This document shows, one piece after another, positions 52,095 to 61,158 of a DNA stretch of 64,000 nt (the stretch's first letter is position 1; every line of letters starts with the position of its first letter). The stretch spans positions 1,736,001-1,800,000 of the forward strand of contig JAXGLO010000001.1 in NCBI GenBank assembly GCA_040769125.1, written 5' to 3'. The notes under the pieces were generated by a model. It saw only the letters and a list, made by a program, of their open reading frames with translations, searched no databases and was not told the origin of the DNA. Position numbers and translations under genes: made by a program. Origin of the DNA: CAIXSE01 sp040769125. Lineage in GTDB: Bacteria > Actinomycetota > Thermoleophilia > UBA2241.

Positions 52095-52945
52095 CGTGGA
52101 GTCGGGTCGCCGAGGCTGTCGAGGGCCAGGCCTCGCACCCGGGTCAGCGGCATCTGGAGGTAGCGCGCGCCTACCTCGCAGAAGGCCTCGACGCTGCCGG
52201 TTGTGTAGAAGTGGTAGCTGCCGAGCTCGTCGCCGCCGCGCACGAGGCCCTGGCGCTCGAGGATGCCCTCGACCTCACGGGCGATCTCGGCTCCAGGGTT
52301 GACGAGCGTGACGTCGCGCCCGAGGTGCCGCTGAAGCATCGGCCTGATGAGCGGGTAGTGCGTGCAGCCCATGATGACGACGTCCGGCCGCCGCTCACGC
52401 AGCGAGGCCGTGAAGCCGTGCACGGCGTCGGCCAGAGCCTGGCTCGAGACGTCGCCGGCTTCGATGAACGAGACCAGCCCCGGGCAGGCTCGCTGGAGCA
52501 CCTCGGCGCCCGAGTCGAGGCTACGGATGGCGCGCTCGTAGGCGCCGCTCGCCACGGTGGCCTGTGTGGCGAGCACGCCAATGCGACGGTACCGCGAGGT
52601 CTGCACCGCGGCCCGGGCGCCGGGCATCACGACGCCCACGATCGGCGTGTGGAAGCGCTCCTGCAACAATGGCAGCGCCACGGAGGTCGCCGAGTAGCAG
52701 GCGACGACGATGAGCTTCACCGGCACCGTCTCGAGGAACGTCGTGATCTGCTCGGCGAAGCGCTCGAGCTGATCGGGCTCCTTGTCGCCGTAGGGGAAGC
52801 GCGCCGTGTCGCCGACGTAGACGAAGCTCTCGCTCGGCATCGCCACCAGACACTCGTGCAGCACGGTGAGGCCACCCATGCCCGAGTCGAACATGCCGAT
52901 GGGCAAGGTTGAAAGCCGGCGCTTGTCCGAGGAGAGATCAGTCAT
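52091..52945 (-). CDS. murI: Glutamate racemase
   Basis: 284 residues from ATG 52945. Supplies D-glutamate for peptidoglycan. Motifs: 'IGMFDSGMGGLTVL', 'VYVGDTARFPYGDK', first catalytic Cys in 'VACYSATSVALP' (C83), second in 'VIMGCTHYPLIRP'. The residue after C83 is Tyr, where the family nearly always has Asn (CNTAS/CNSAT). No ribosome site is seen; a good promoter about 20 bp upstream suggests a short leader. Confidence 0.93.
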   Translation of the reverse strand: MTDLSSDKRRLSTLPIGMFDSGMGGLTVLHECLVAMPSESFVYVGDTARFPYGDKEPDQLERFAEQITTFLETVPVKLIVVACYSATSVALPLLQERFHTPIVGVVMPGARAAVQTSRYRRIGVLATQATVASGAYERAIRSLDSGAEVLQRACPGLVSFIEAGDVSSQALADAVHGFTASLRERRPDVVIMGCTHYPLIRPMLQRHLGRDVTLVNPGAEIAREVEGILERQGLVRGGDELGSYHFYTTGSVEAFCEVGARYLQMPLTRVRGLALDSLGDPTPR

Positions 52946-52972
52946 CGCAAAGCGCCGCGGAGGCGCCCCGCT

Positions 52973-53002
52973 AGTATCCACCACCACGCGCCGGGCTGTC
53001 CA
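52973..53002 (-). promoter_or_regulatory. Sigma70-like promoter for the murI operon
   Basis: On the minus strand TGGACA (53002-52997) and GATACT (52978-52973) are separated by 18 bp, close to TTGACA/TATAAT. Transcription would begin about 20 nt before the murI ATG. Confidence 0.5.
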
Positions 53003-53089
53003 GACGACGACATACCCGCTCAAGCGCCACCCACGATCAGCCGATACCCCGGGCAAGAGAGCGAGTCACTCCACAAGGAACAGTCGACC

Positions 53090-53500
53090 ATGCGACGTGA
53101 CGACTTCAGGATCGAGCGGTTCGTCCACCCCGACGGCACCGAGAGGGATATGGTCGTCTTCGACGGCGCGGGCGCGCCCGACGACAGCGCTTCTTCCTCG
53201 AGCTCCGCCGTCGATCCCTACGTCTGCCCCACCTGCCAGAGCGGGCTCGTCTACCCCGTCGACTGGGCCCACGCCGGCGCGTCGGCGTGGGCAATCGAGC
53301 TGCGCTGCCCCGAGTGCGAGACCCGGCGCGAGGTCACCCTCGACCGCCCCGGCGTCGAGCTCCTCAACCGCAGGCTCTACCGGGGCCTCCAGGATCTCGC
53401 CCGGGAGGCCGAGCGCGTCACACGCCGCAACTTCGAGGAAGAGACGGCGAGGTTCGTCGACGCGCTCGCCCGCGACCTCATCCTGCCGATGGACTTCTGA
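53090..53500 (+). CDS. Small zinc-ribbon protein of unknown function
   Basis: 136 residues from ATG 53090. Two CxxC knuckles, CPTC (about 46-49) and CPEC (about 74-77), form a zinc ribbon in the middle. An acidic Ser-rich N-terminal part precedes it, and an amphipathic helical C-terminus ('LYRGLQDLAREAERVTRRNFEEETARFVDALARDLI') follows. Divergent from murI. I do not recognise a named family; a nucleic-acid- or protein-binding accessory role is possible. Confidence 0.75.
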   Translation: MRRDDFRIERFVHPDGTERDMVVFDGAGAPDDSASSSSSAVDPYVCPTCQSGLVYPVDWAHAGASAWAIELRCPECETRREVTLDRPGVELLNRRLYRGLQDLAREAERVTRRNFEEETARFVDALARDLILPMDF

Positions 53501-53843
53501 CGACGGCCGCGCCGCTGCCGGCCGGCCATACCCCGGCGACGATCACTGCCGCAGCGCCCGCCTGGACCAGCGCAAAGCGTCCCCCTATCACCTCCGCAGC
53601 GCTCGCTTGGACGGGCGCGAAGCGCCCCACGGCAAGGGGCAGGCGAAGCCCGCCCCCACCACGGGCAGCAGATTGATGGAGACACCCGGAGCCGAGCGAG
53701 CGTCCGGACGGCATAGCAACCAGCTTGCTGCACGAGCGCCCGGCACGACGCGCAGCACAACACTCGGCGCGACGTGCGGCGGACCGCGGCCGAGAGCCAG
53801 GCGACCGAGGGGCCGCTGGCCTGCAGGATGTTCGAAGAAAGGT
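53501..53843. other. Non-coding spacer with a 36-bp direct repeat
   Basis: 343 bp without a supported gene. It contains two diverged 36-bp copies beginning CCGCAGCGC(C/T)CGC at 53549-53584 and 53594-53629 (45-bp period). I searched for a tmRNA next to smpB and found none. Confidence 0.5.
53549..53629. repeat. Diverged 36-bp direct repeat
   Basis: Copies at 53549-53584 and 53594-53629 share CCGCAGCGC, TGGAC and AAGCG blocks in register, with about six differences. Confidence 0.65.
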
Positions 53844-53920
53844 TGGTGCCCCCGGAAGGATTCGAACCTTCGACCTCGCGCTCCGGAGGCGCGCGCTCTG
53901 ATCCCCTGAGCTACGAGGGC
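53844..53920 (-). tRNA. tRNA-Arg (anticodon CCG)
   Basis: 77-nt cloverleaf on the minus strand. The acceptor stem GCCCTCG pairs with CGGGGGC (one T-G wobble) and CCA is encoded. The D-arm contains AGCTCAGGGG. The anticodon stem CGCGC/GCGCG encloses loop CTCCGGA, giving anticodon CCG. The T-arm GAAGG-TTCGAAT-CCTTC is perfect. Reads CGG codons. Confidence 0.96.
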
Positions 53921-53997
53921 ACGAATGCGGATTGTAGCACGGACCTCGCCGTCGGCCCTGCGTTCAGCGTACACGTCCGGCGCCGGGAAGGTACCCG

Positions 53998-54474
53998 TCA
54001 GCCCCCGTCCCGCCCCCGGCCGCGCAGGGCGCGCTCCATATCGCGCTTCGCGTCGCGCGCGGCGAGATCGTGGCGCTTGTCGTACGTCTTCTTGCCGCGC
54101 GCCAGGCCGATCTCGACCTTGGCGCGGCCGTTACGGAAGTAGACCTTGGTGGGGACAATCGTGAAGCCGCGCTCCCTGACCTTCTGCGCGATGCGGTCGA
54201 TCTCGTGGCGATGCAGGAGGAGCTTGCGTGGCCGCAGCGGATCGTGGTTCCAGATGTTGCCCTGCTCGAAGGGGCTGATGTGCGCGCCCACCAGCATGAG
54301 CTCGGCGCCCCTCACCTCGACGTAGCTGTCGCGCAGGTTGATGCGGCCGGCGCGCAGCGACTTGACCTCGGTGCCGACGAGCGCAATGCCCGCCTCGAAG
54401 GTGTCGCTGATGAAGTAGTCGTGCCGCGCTTTGCGGTTGTCGGCGACACGCTTGATGCCCTTCTCCCATGCCAT
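53998..54474 (-). CDS. smpB: SsrA-binding protein (trans-translation)
   Basis: 158 residues from ATG 54474. Typical start 'KRVADNRKARHDYFISDTFEAGIALVGTEVKSLRAG', then 'INLRDSYVEVRGAELMLVGAHISPFEQGN', 'RPRKLLLHRHEI', and the basic tail 'ARGKKTYDKRHDLAARDAKRDMERAL'. Binds tmRNA and rescues stalled ribosomes. Downstream of rnr, its usual partner in RNA quality control. Confidence 0.97.
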   Translation of the reverse strand: MAWEKGIKRVADNRKARHDYFISDTFEAGIALVGTEVKSLRAGRINLRDSYVEVRGAELMLVGAHISPFEQGNIWNHDPLRPRKLLLHRHEIDRIAQKVRERGFTIVPTKVYFRNGRAKVEIGLARGKKTYDKRHDLAARDAKRDMERALRGRGRDGG

Positions 54475-54551
54475 GGCACTAGGGTACCGCATCCGGCCCA
54501 CTCCGATGGGCTCGGCGGGCGTGCCGCGGATCGCGGCGAGAGAACGGGTGG

Positions 54552-56582
54552 CTAGCGCCGGCGGTGGGCGCCGGGCGGGCGCCGGTGCGGCGTCCGGCCG
54601 GTGGAGCGGCGCGCCGGGCGCCGACGTCGGGCCGGCGGCGGCAGCTCTGCCGCGGGCGCCAGATCGACCTTGCCGCTGAGAGGGTCGATGCGCTCGACGC
54701 GCACCTCCAGCGAGTCTCCCAGGCGAAAACGCCGGCCGGTAGCCTCGCCGACGAGTGCCGTCTCGTAGTCGCTCACATCGAAACGCTCGCCCCCCAGCCG
54801 CCGCGACGAAAGGAATCCCCGATAGACCGCGCCGAAGCGGACGAACAGTCCACCCCCTACGAGGCCTTCGATCTCGCCCCGGAAGATCTGCTCCCAGCCT
54901 TCTTCGCCGAGGCGCCGCTCGAGGAGAAAGGAGAGCACCACGTCGTCGGCCTCGAGCTCGAGCCGGCCGATCTCGCGCTCACGCGTCGAGCAGTCCTCGG
55001 CCGCGGCAGCAAGCTCGGCCTCCGTCAGCTCGCCGCCTCCCTCCCCCAGGTGAAGGAGCAGACCGCGGTGCGCCACCAGATCCGGATAGCGCCGGATCGG
55101 CGACGTGAAGTGCAGGTAGGCGGGGCTCGCCAGCCCGAAGTGGCCGAGATTGACCGCATCGTAGCGCGCCTGCTTCAGCGAGCGCAGAACGAGCACGGGC
55201 CAGGCGACATGCCCACGCCCGTCACGAAGGCTCGCCTGGGCGATCATCCGGCTGAGGCGCCCGTAGACCTCGGCGAGCTGCTCCGCGGGGACGGCCTCGG
55301 CGGCCGGGAACGGAGGCGTCTGCACCCCCAGCTCCTCGAGCTGGCCGAGCAACTCGCGCAGGCTCGCCGCCTCCGGCGGCTCATGCACCCGGTAGAGGAC
55401 GCGCGCCCGCTTGCGGAGCAGAAACTCGGCCACCGCCTCGTTGGCGGCCAGCATGAACTCCTCGACGAGGGCGTGGGAGGGCGTCTCGGGCCGCGCCGTG
55501 GCGCCCGTGACATTGCCCGCCTGATCGAAGACGTATTCGGGTTCGAACGAGCCGAGCGTGAGCGCGCCGCGGGCCTGGCGGCGGCGGCGCAGCACCCCCG
55601 CCAGCTCGGCGGCGAGACGCAGCGTCGCGATGAGCTCGGCATCCGGCCGGGTGGTCGCGTCCGGCACGTCGTGCGGCCGTTCGACAGCCGCCGTGGCCGA
55701 GGCCGGCGTCGATGCCCCGCCTGCGGCCGCGGCGGCGCCAAAGTCCGCCAGGGCGCCGGCTGACTGGCCGGCCTTCTCGGTGATGACTGTGTCGACGATC
55801 CCGTATGTGAGGCGATGGTCGCTGCTGATCAGTGAGCGGTAGAACTGCGTCGTCAGCCGGCGGCCGTCGGCCGCGAAACAGAACTCCACGGTGAGGCATT
55901 TTCGCGGCTGGCGCGGCACGAGGCTGCAGACGTCGCTGCTGAGCGCCGCCGGCAGCATCGGCACCGCGAAGAGCGGCAGATAGACGCTTGAGGTGCGGTG
56001 ACGGGCCTCCCGCTCGATCTCGCCGTCCTCGTCGACGAAATACGAGACGTCGGCGATGTGGACATGCGCCCTGTAGCCGTCGCCCTCGCGCGCCACCGAG
56101 ATCGCATCGTCGAAGTCGCGGGCGGTGTCGGGGTCGATGGTGAAGGTCGGAAGCTGCGTGAGGTCGACGCGCCCCTGATCGACGCGTGCGGCGCGGAACC
56201 TCACGGCGTTCGCCTCCTCGAGCGCTTCCGGCGAGAACTCCTGCGGCAGGCCGCGCGCGTAGAGCATAGCGCGAAGCACGGCCTCCACGTCGTCGGCACG
56301 CCCGATGATCTCCACGATGCGACGCCGGTCGCCGTGCACCTGCTCGGCCAGCACGAGGTCGTCGAGCTGTGGCCGCAGGCCTCCCTTGGCGACCAGGCAG
56401 GTGCGCATGTCGGCGAAGAGCGGCTCGAGCGCCCAGAACTTGCCCCAGCGGACGACACGGTACGGCAGGCGCCGCACGGGAGTCGGGCCGGCGCCCTCGA
56501 CGGGCCGTCGGTCGCGCGTGCGGCGACGGCCCGAGTGAGGCTCTCTCTCCTGCCCGCTGTCTCCGGATCGCGAAGCGCTCAT
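54552..56582 (-). CDS. rnr: Ribonuclease R/II-family exoribonuclease
   Basis: 676 residues. A basic N-terminus and cold-shock-like region precede the RNB catalytic domain: 'LPTFTIDPDTARDFDDAISV' carries the metal-binding aspartates, and 'ASPAYLHFTSPIRRYPDLVAHR' is the second hallmark. An S1 domain follows ('IEGLVGGGLFVRFGAVYRGFL') and a very basic Pro/Arg-rich tail. A low-complexity Ala/Thr insert occurs near residue 285. Degrades structured RNA 3'-to-5', and with SmpB acts in trans-translation. Starts 6 bp after the ctp stop. Confidence 0.93.
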   Translation of the reverse strand: MSASRSGDSGQEREPHSGRRRTRDRRPVEGAGPTPVRRLPYRVVRWGKFWALEPLFADMRTCLVAKGGLRPQLDDLVLAEQVHGDRRRIVEIIGRADDVEAVLRAMLYARGLPQEFSPEALEEANAVRFRAARVDQGRVDLTQLPTFTIDPDTARDFDDAISVAREGDGYRAHVHIADVSYFVDEDGEIEREARHRTSSVYLPLFAVPMLPAALSSDVCSLVPRQPRKCLTVEFCFAADGRRLTTQFYRSLISSDHRLTYGIVDTVITEKAGQSAGALADFGAAAAAGGASTPASATAAVERPHDVPDATTRPDAELIATLRLAAELAGVLRRRRQARGALTLGSFEPEYVFDQAGNVTGATARPETPSHALVEEFMLAANEAVAEFLLRKRARVLYRVHEPPEAASLRELLGQLEELGVQTPPFPAAEAVPAEQLAEVYGRLSRMIAQASLRDGRGHVAWPVLVLRSLKQARYDAVNLGHFGLASPAYLHFTSPIRRYPDLVAHRGLLLHLGEGGGELTEAELAAAAEDCSTREREIGRLELEADDVVLSFLLERRLGEEGWEQIFRGEIEGLVGGGLFVRFGAVYRGFLSSRRLGGERFDVSDYETALVGEATGRRFRLGDSLEVRVERIDPLSGKVDLAPAAELPPPARRRRPARRSTGRTPHRRPPGAHRRR

Positions 56583-56588
56583 GAGAAC

Positions 56589-57767
56589 CTAGAGGCGGCG
56601 GGCCAGATAGGCGAGCGCCGCCGACAGCTGCTCGTCCTTCTCGGTCTTGGCGTCGTCGCCGACGACGATATCGGGTCTGACGCCCTTCTTGTTGATGTTG
56701 AGGCCGCTCGGCGTGCGGTAGACGGCCGTCGTGAGCTTGATGGCAGAGCCCCCGTCGAGGGGCACGATCGTCTGCACCAGCCCCTTGCCGAACGTCGTCG
56801 TGCCGACGATCTCGGCGCGCCCGTGATCCTTGAGCGCGCCGGTGACGATCTCCGAGGCGCTCGCCGAGTACTCGTTGACGATCACGACGAGCGGCCGCCG
56901 TGTAGCGACCGGTCCATCGGTTTTAAGCACCTCGCGTGGCGAGTGAAGGCCCTCGGTCGAGGTGACGACGCCGGTCGCGAAGACGCCGGTAACGTCGACG
57001 GCCTGCGAGAGAAGGCCCCCACCGTTGTAGCGCAGATCGAGGATGATGGCCTGGGCGCCCTTGCTCTGCAGATCCTTGACGTCGCGCCTTACGTCACGGG
57101 CCGCGTTGCCGCCGAACTCGTAGAGCTGGATGTAGCCGACACTCTCGCCACCGGCCCTCTCCATGCGCGTGCGCGTCTCGGGGATCTCGATCCGCTGGCG
57201 CACGACGACGACCTCGTCGACCTGCTTGCTTCCCTTGCGACGCACGCCGAGACGCACGCGTGTGCCGACGTCTCCCTTGATGCGCGCAACCGACACGTCA
57301 ACTGCGGGCTTCGCCGTCTCGTGACCGTCGACCGTGACGATCTCGTCTCCCGGCGCGAGCCCCGCCTTCTGGGCCGGCGAGCCGTCGAAAACGTTGGTGA
57401 TGACGAGGCCCTGCTTGCTCTTCTCCAGCGACGCGCCGATGCCCGAGTACTCGCCGCTCTCGGTCTCTTTGAAGGCGCGCATCTCCTTGGGCGTGAGGTA
57501 CACCGTGTAAGGATCATCGAGCGACTCGAGCGTCCCCCGGACCCCGGCCTGGCTGAGCTTGCGAACGTTGACCGCCTTGTAGTAGCGACCCTGCAGTTCC
57601 TCGATGATGCGCCGCTGCAGGTCGCCCGCCTCCTCGGCCGAAGTTGCCTCGTCGGGCGAGAGCCCGGCGATGTCCTCGCCGTGCAGATACCAGCCGGCGA
57701 AGTAGCCGCCCAGGAACCCGAGGGCGACGAGCAGGACGACGACGAGGGTTCTCAGCAGCCGGGTCAC
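56589..57767 (-). CDS. Carboxy-terminal processing protease (S41, CtpA-type)
   Basis: 392 residues from GTG 57767. An N-terminal membrane anchor/signal (about 4-28) is followed by 'SLDDPYTVYLTP', a PDZ domain (about 105-185, 'FDGSPAQKAGLAPGDEIVTVDG') and the tail-specific protease core. The catalytic Ser is in 'NEYSASASEIVTGAL' and Lys in 'TTFGKGLVQTI'. An exported serine protease acting on the envelope, probably on cell-wall hydrolases. Lies between the M23 peptidase gene and rnr. Confidence 0.93.
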   Translation of the reverse strand: MTRLLRTLVVVLLVALGFLGGYFAGWYLHGEDIAGLSPDEATSAEEAGDLQRRIIEELQGRYYKAVNVRKLSQAGVRGTLESLDDPYTVYLTPKEMRAFKETESGEYSGIGASLEKSKQGLVITNVFDGSPAQKAGLAPGDEIVTVDGHETAKPAVDVSVARIKGDVGTRVRLGVRRKGSKQVDEVVVVRQRIEIPETRTRMERAGGESVGYIQLYEFGGNAARDVRRDVKDLQSKGAQAIILDLRYNGGGLLSQAVDVTGVFATGVVTSTEGLHSPREVLKTDGPVATRRPLVVIVNEYSASASEIVTGALKDHGRAEIVGTTTFGKGLVQTIVPLDGGSAIKLTTAVYRTPSGLNINKKGVRPDIVVGDDAKTEKDEQLSAALAYLARRL

Positions 57768-57812
57768 GACTGCATGCTAGCCGCTGGCGCGGGGTCCATC
57801 AAACAGCGCGGC

Positions 57813-59012
57813 TCAGGGCAGGTAGGCCAGAGGATCTCTGGGGTTCCCGTTGACGCGGACCTCGAAATGCAGGTGCGGCCCGGTGGAGAAGCCGGTGGAG
57901 CCGACCGAGCCGATCGCCTCACCGCGCGACACGCCGGCACCTACGCCCACCCCGATCGTCGCCTGGTGGGCGTACAGGGTGGAGAGGCCGCCGCCGTGGT
58001 CGACGATGGTGACGTTCCCATACCCGCTCATCCACGTCGCGTAGATCACCGTGCCGCCGTCGGCGGCGCAGATGGCCGCGCCGTAACCGGCGCCGATGTC
58101 GATGCCGGTATGGAACTTCTGTACGTGCAGGATCGGGTGGGTACGCCAGCCGAAGCTCGAGGTTACCGGGCCGCTCGTCGGCCAGACCAGGCTGCCGCTG
58201 CCCCCGCCCCCGCCCTGGCTGCCGCTGATGACGCCGGCCAGCTGGTTGCTCTCGGCGACGAGCTGGTCCTCCTGGCGCTCGAGCTCGGCCAGATCGTCGT
58301 TGACAGCAGCGAGGGCGCCGGACTTCTGTGCGCGGGCCGCGCGTGCGGCCGCCTTGCTCGCGGCCTGGGCGTCGCGCAGCGCAACGAGCTGGGCGCTCCG
58401 CGTCTCCAAGTCGTTAACCGCTGCATGGACGTCGTGCTCGGCGCTGGCGATGGCGCGCTTCTCGCGCTCAACGGTGTCGCGAGCCCCCTCGAGCCGGGCG
58501 ACGAGCTCGTTGTTGCCGCGCATCAGGTCGCACACGAGCCTCACCCGCGAGATCAGGTCCTCGAAGCTGGTCGACTCCAGCACGACGTCGACGTAGCTGA
58601 GGTCGGGGGTCTTGTAGGCGACGACGACACGCCGCCCGAAGTTCCGCTCCTCCAGCGCGAGGGCACGCTCGGCTTTGCGCAGCTCCACGCGCTTGAGGCG
58701 GAGCTGCCGCTGAAGCGCCTCGAGCTTCTCACGAGTGACGGCGAGCCGCTCGCCGACCGAGTCGATCCTGCCGCCCAGGCTCGCGAGGCGCGACTCGATG
58801 GCGTTGAGCCGCGCGTCGAGCCGGCAGATCTGGTCTTTGAGCGCGCTCTTTTCCTTCTTGGCGGCCGTGATCTTCGCACGGGTGCGCTTGAGGTCGCTCT
58901 GCGGCGAGGCGCCGGCCACGGCCGGCAAGGCGCCGCAGAAGACGACCGCCAGGATGACGGCGACGATGAGTCGGCGTGATCTGCTCCGACGTGATCTGCT
59001 CATGAGGTCCAT
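57813..59012 (-). CDS. Secreted coiled-coil M23 metallopeptidase (EnvC/NlpD-like)
   Basis: 399 residues (ATG 59012; ATG 59003 also possible). Signal peptide about 13-36 ending VAGASP. A long coiled coil (about 40-265) has a break around 'TSFEDLISRVRLVCDLM'. The C-terminal peptidase_M23 domain (about 280-399) has zinc ligands in 'FHTGIDIGAG' and 'GPHLHFEVRVNG'. In this position after ftsEX, such proteins are the peptidoglycan hydrolases or activators whose coiled coil is controlled by FtsEX during division. Confidence 0.92.
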   Translation of the reverse strand: MDLMSRSRRSRSRRLIVAVILAVVFCGALPAVAGASPQSDLKRTRAKITAAKKEKSALKDQICRLDARLNAIESRLASLGGRIDSVGERLAVTREKLEALQRQLRLKRVELRKAERALALEERNFGRRVVVAYKTPDLSYVDVVLESTSFEDLISRVRLVCDLMRGNNELVARLEGARDTVEREKRAIASAEHDVHAAVNDLETRSAQLVALRDAQAASKAAARAARAQKSGALAAVNDDLAELERQEDQLVAESNQLAGVISGSQGGGGGSGSLVWPTSGPVTSSFGWRTHPILHVQKFHTGIDIGAGYGAAICAADGGTVIYATWMSGYGNVTIVDHGGGLSTLYAHQATIGVGVGAGVSRGEAIGSVGSTGFSTGPHLHFEVRVNGNPRDPLAYLP

Positions 59013-59055
59013 CTCAGTTCGTCGACTGACGGAACGAATCCTGCAGCTCGCCGTA

Positions 59056-59967
59056 TCAGGTCTTGAGGTAGCGACGCAACGCCACCAGGCTCCCGACAGC
59101 GCCGAGCAAGGCGCCGAGCAAGGCGAGGGTCGGCAGCAGACCGAGCGGCCAGCTCCCCCCCTGCCACCAGATGGGGAAGACCCTGATGCTCAGGAAGTCG
59201 ATGTGCGAGCTCTCGACCCAGTTGGATAAGGCCCAGTTGCCGACATACACAGCGCCCGCCGCAAGGACCGCCCCGACAAGACCGGTGATGAAGCCCTCGA
59301 GGACGAAAGGCCAGCGGATGAACCAGTTGGTCGCGCCCACCAGACGCATGATCTCGACCTCGCGGCGGCGCGCGAAGATCGAGAGCCGCACAGTCGTGCT
59401 GATGAGGAGCACCGCGGCGACCGCGAAAGCGCCGGTGGCCGCCCACATCCCCCAGCCGACGAGATTGAGAGTGCCCAGCATTTTCCGCACCGTCTCTTTG
59501 GCGTACCTGACGCCATTCTGGGTGCCGGGGTCGTGGGCGACGACGGGATCGTTGATGAACTGCCGTGCAACCGAATCCACGAAATCGGCATTGTACACCT
59601 GAATCTCGAAGCTCGCCGGCAGCGGGTTGATGGTGAGGTTGGCGACGATGCGTTCCCCATACTTCTCGCGGAAGCGCCGCAGAGCCTCGTCCTTGCTGAC
59701 GTACTTGTAGCTCTTGACCTCGGAGAGGGACTGGATCTTGCGCTCGAGCGACTGCTGCTGCTCGGGAGTGGCCTCGTCCTTGATGAAGACCTCGATGAGG
59801 ACACGGTTCTTGAGGTTCGTGGCTCCATGCTCCAGGTTGTCGCGAGTCACGAGCACCGCGCCGAGGATGGCCGTGCTGATGAAGACGGTGATCACGGCCG
59901 CCATCGCCATGATCCAGTTGCGGCGCATGGAGCCGAGCGCCTCGGCGAGGAAGAAGCTAAAACGCAT
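59056..59967 (-). CDS. ftsX: Cell-division ABC transporter permease-like protein
   Basis: 303 residues from ATG 59967 with GAGGGGG upstream. Helix 1 (about 20-43), an extracellular domain (about 45-170), then three helices with the conserved 'RREVEIMRLVGATNWFIRWPFVLEGFITGL'. It overlaps the ftsE end by 11 bp. With FtsE it transmits cytoplasmic ATP hydrolysis to the periplasmic/surface hydrolase encoded next. Confidence 0.95.
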   Translation of the reverse strand: MRFSFFLAEALGSMRRNWIMAMAAVITVFISTAILGAVLVTRDNLEHGATNLKNRVLIEVFIKDEATPEQQQSLERKIQSLSEVKSYKYVSKDEALRRFREKYGERIVANLTINPLPASFEIQVYNADFVDSVARQFINDPVVAHDPGTQNGVRYAKETVRKMLGTLNLVGWGMWAATGAFAVAAVLLISTTVRLSIFARRREVEIMRLVGATNWFIRWPFVLEGFITGLVGAVLAAGAVYVGNWALSNWVESSHIDFLSIRVFPIWWQGGSWPLGLLPTLALLGALLGAVGSLVALRRYLKT

Positions 59968-60664
59968 CTTCAACCCCCTCGGACGTCTGATCGTAGCCGC
60001 CGCGGCGCTCGTCGCGAACGAGGCGGCCGGCCTCGAGCTGGAGCACGCGCCGGCGCATGCGGTTGACCATTTCGCGGTCGTGCGTCGCCACCACCACCGT
60101 CGTGCCCGTGCGGTTGATGCGCACGAGGAGCTGCATGATGCCGACGGCGGTGTCGGAGTCGATGTTCCCGGTAGGCTCGTCGGCGAGGAGAAGCGGCGGA
60201 TGGTTGACGAAGGCGCGGGCCACTGAGACGCGCTGCTGCTCGCCGCCCGAGATCTCGTGCGGATAGTTGTTCTTCTTGTCGGCCAGGCCGACCAGGCTGA
60301 GGATCTCGGGCACCTTGCGACGGATGGACCGGCGAGGCTCGCCGACGACCTCGAGCGCGTAGGCGACGTTCTCCGACACCGTCTTGTTGGGCAGAAGCTT
60401 GAAGTCCTGGAAGACGCAGCCGATGTTGCGTCGCAGGAGGGGAACCTTGCTGTTCCTCAGCGTGCTGAGGTTGCGGCCCGCCACAAGGATGCGGCCCGAG
60501 TCGGGCTGCAGCTCCCTGAGGACCAGCTTGATGAGAGTCGATTTACCCGAGCCCGATGGACCGACGAGAAACACGAACTCGCCCTTGCCGATGTGGCACG
60601 TGAAATCCTGCAGCCCGACCACATCCGGGTCGTATATCTTGCTGACGTCCGCAAATTCGATCAT
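59957..60664 (-). CDS. ftsE: Cell-division ABC ATPase
   Basis: 235 residues. Walker A 'GPSGSGKST', FtsE signature 'VFQDFKLLPNKTVSENVAYAL', ABC signature 'SGGEQQRVSVARAFVNHP', Walker B 'LLLADEPTGNID' and H-loop 'VATHDREMV'. First gene of the division cluster ftsE-ftsX-M23-ctp-rnr-smpB. Confidence 0.97.
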   Translation of the reverse strand: MIEFADVSKIYDPDVVGLQDFTCHIGKGEFVFLVGPSGSGKSTLIKLVLRELQPDSGRILVAGRNLSTLRNSKVPLLRRNIGCVFQDFKLLPNKTVSENVAYALEVVGEPRRSIRRKVPEILSLVGLADKKNNYPHEISGGEQQRVSVARAFVNHPPLLLADEPTGNIDSDTAVGIMQLLVRINRTGTTVVVATHDREMVNRMRRRVLQLEAGRLVRDERRGGYDQTSEGVEDAF

Positions 60665-60744
60665 GGGATACGCTCTTCCTTGTCAGCCGCCGACGGCCAA
60701 TCCCGGATTATCGTGGGCGCCGCGGAAAGCCTCAACCCGGGTGA

Positions 60745-60936
60745 TCAATCGTCGCTGATGCTGATCGCGCCCTCGGAGGGACTCCTCGGCGGCCTCAACG
60801 ATTCAGTCTGCCCAGGCCGCGCAATCGTCCACGAGCACCTCGGAGTGTCCTCCGCGCCCCGTGCGAAGACGTCCGGGCAGGTGCCCTCATGGAGCCGGCG
60901 GCCGGTGCTGAGGTCGGCGTCGACGGTGGCCTTCAT
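60745..60936 (-). pseudogene. Decayed ferredoxin gene (iron-sulfur cysteines lost)
   Basis: ATG 60936 with an intact AGGAAGG site opens 63 codons: 'MKATVDADLSTGRRLHEGTC' then 'PDVFARGAED', ending 'SPSEGAISISDD'. Small ferredoxins read MKxxVDxDLCxGCGLCExxCPDVFE at the start and CPxEAIxI at the end. Here cysteines 1-3 are Ser, Arg and His, and the last is lost. The middle makes ferredoxin sense ('SEVLVDDCAAWAD') only in a different frame, showing compensating indels. It cannot bind a [3Fe-4S]/[4Fe-4S] cluster as written. Confidence 0.7.
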
Positions 60937-61158
60937 GGTGTGTACCTTCCTGCGTGTCACGGGCGTCGATGGCAGGCGAGGCCCGCCCCTGACGAGATCC
61001 GTGATCTCCGGAGTCGAGCCGGCCGCGCCGTTACGACGCGCGACTGCCGACCCAAGGTCCTCGGCGTGTCTTCGGCACAGCGCCCCGGGTTCCTTCCGGC
61101 AAAGCCGGCGGCGGCTTCATCGCTCCCCGCCGAAGGCCGCGGAGCGCGGCGAGCGCCG

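Noticed and set aside
53501..53843. Possible tmRNA (ssrA) next to smpB
   Set aside because: No tRNA-Ala-like ends with a CCA-proximal T-arm and no tag-coding frame were found; only tRNA-Arg is present.
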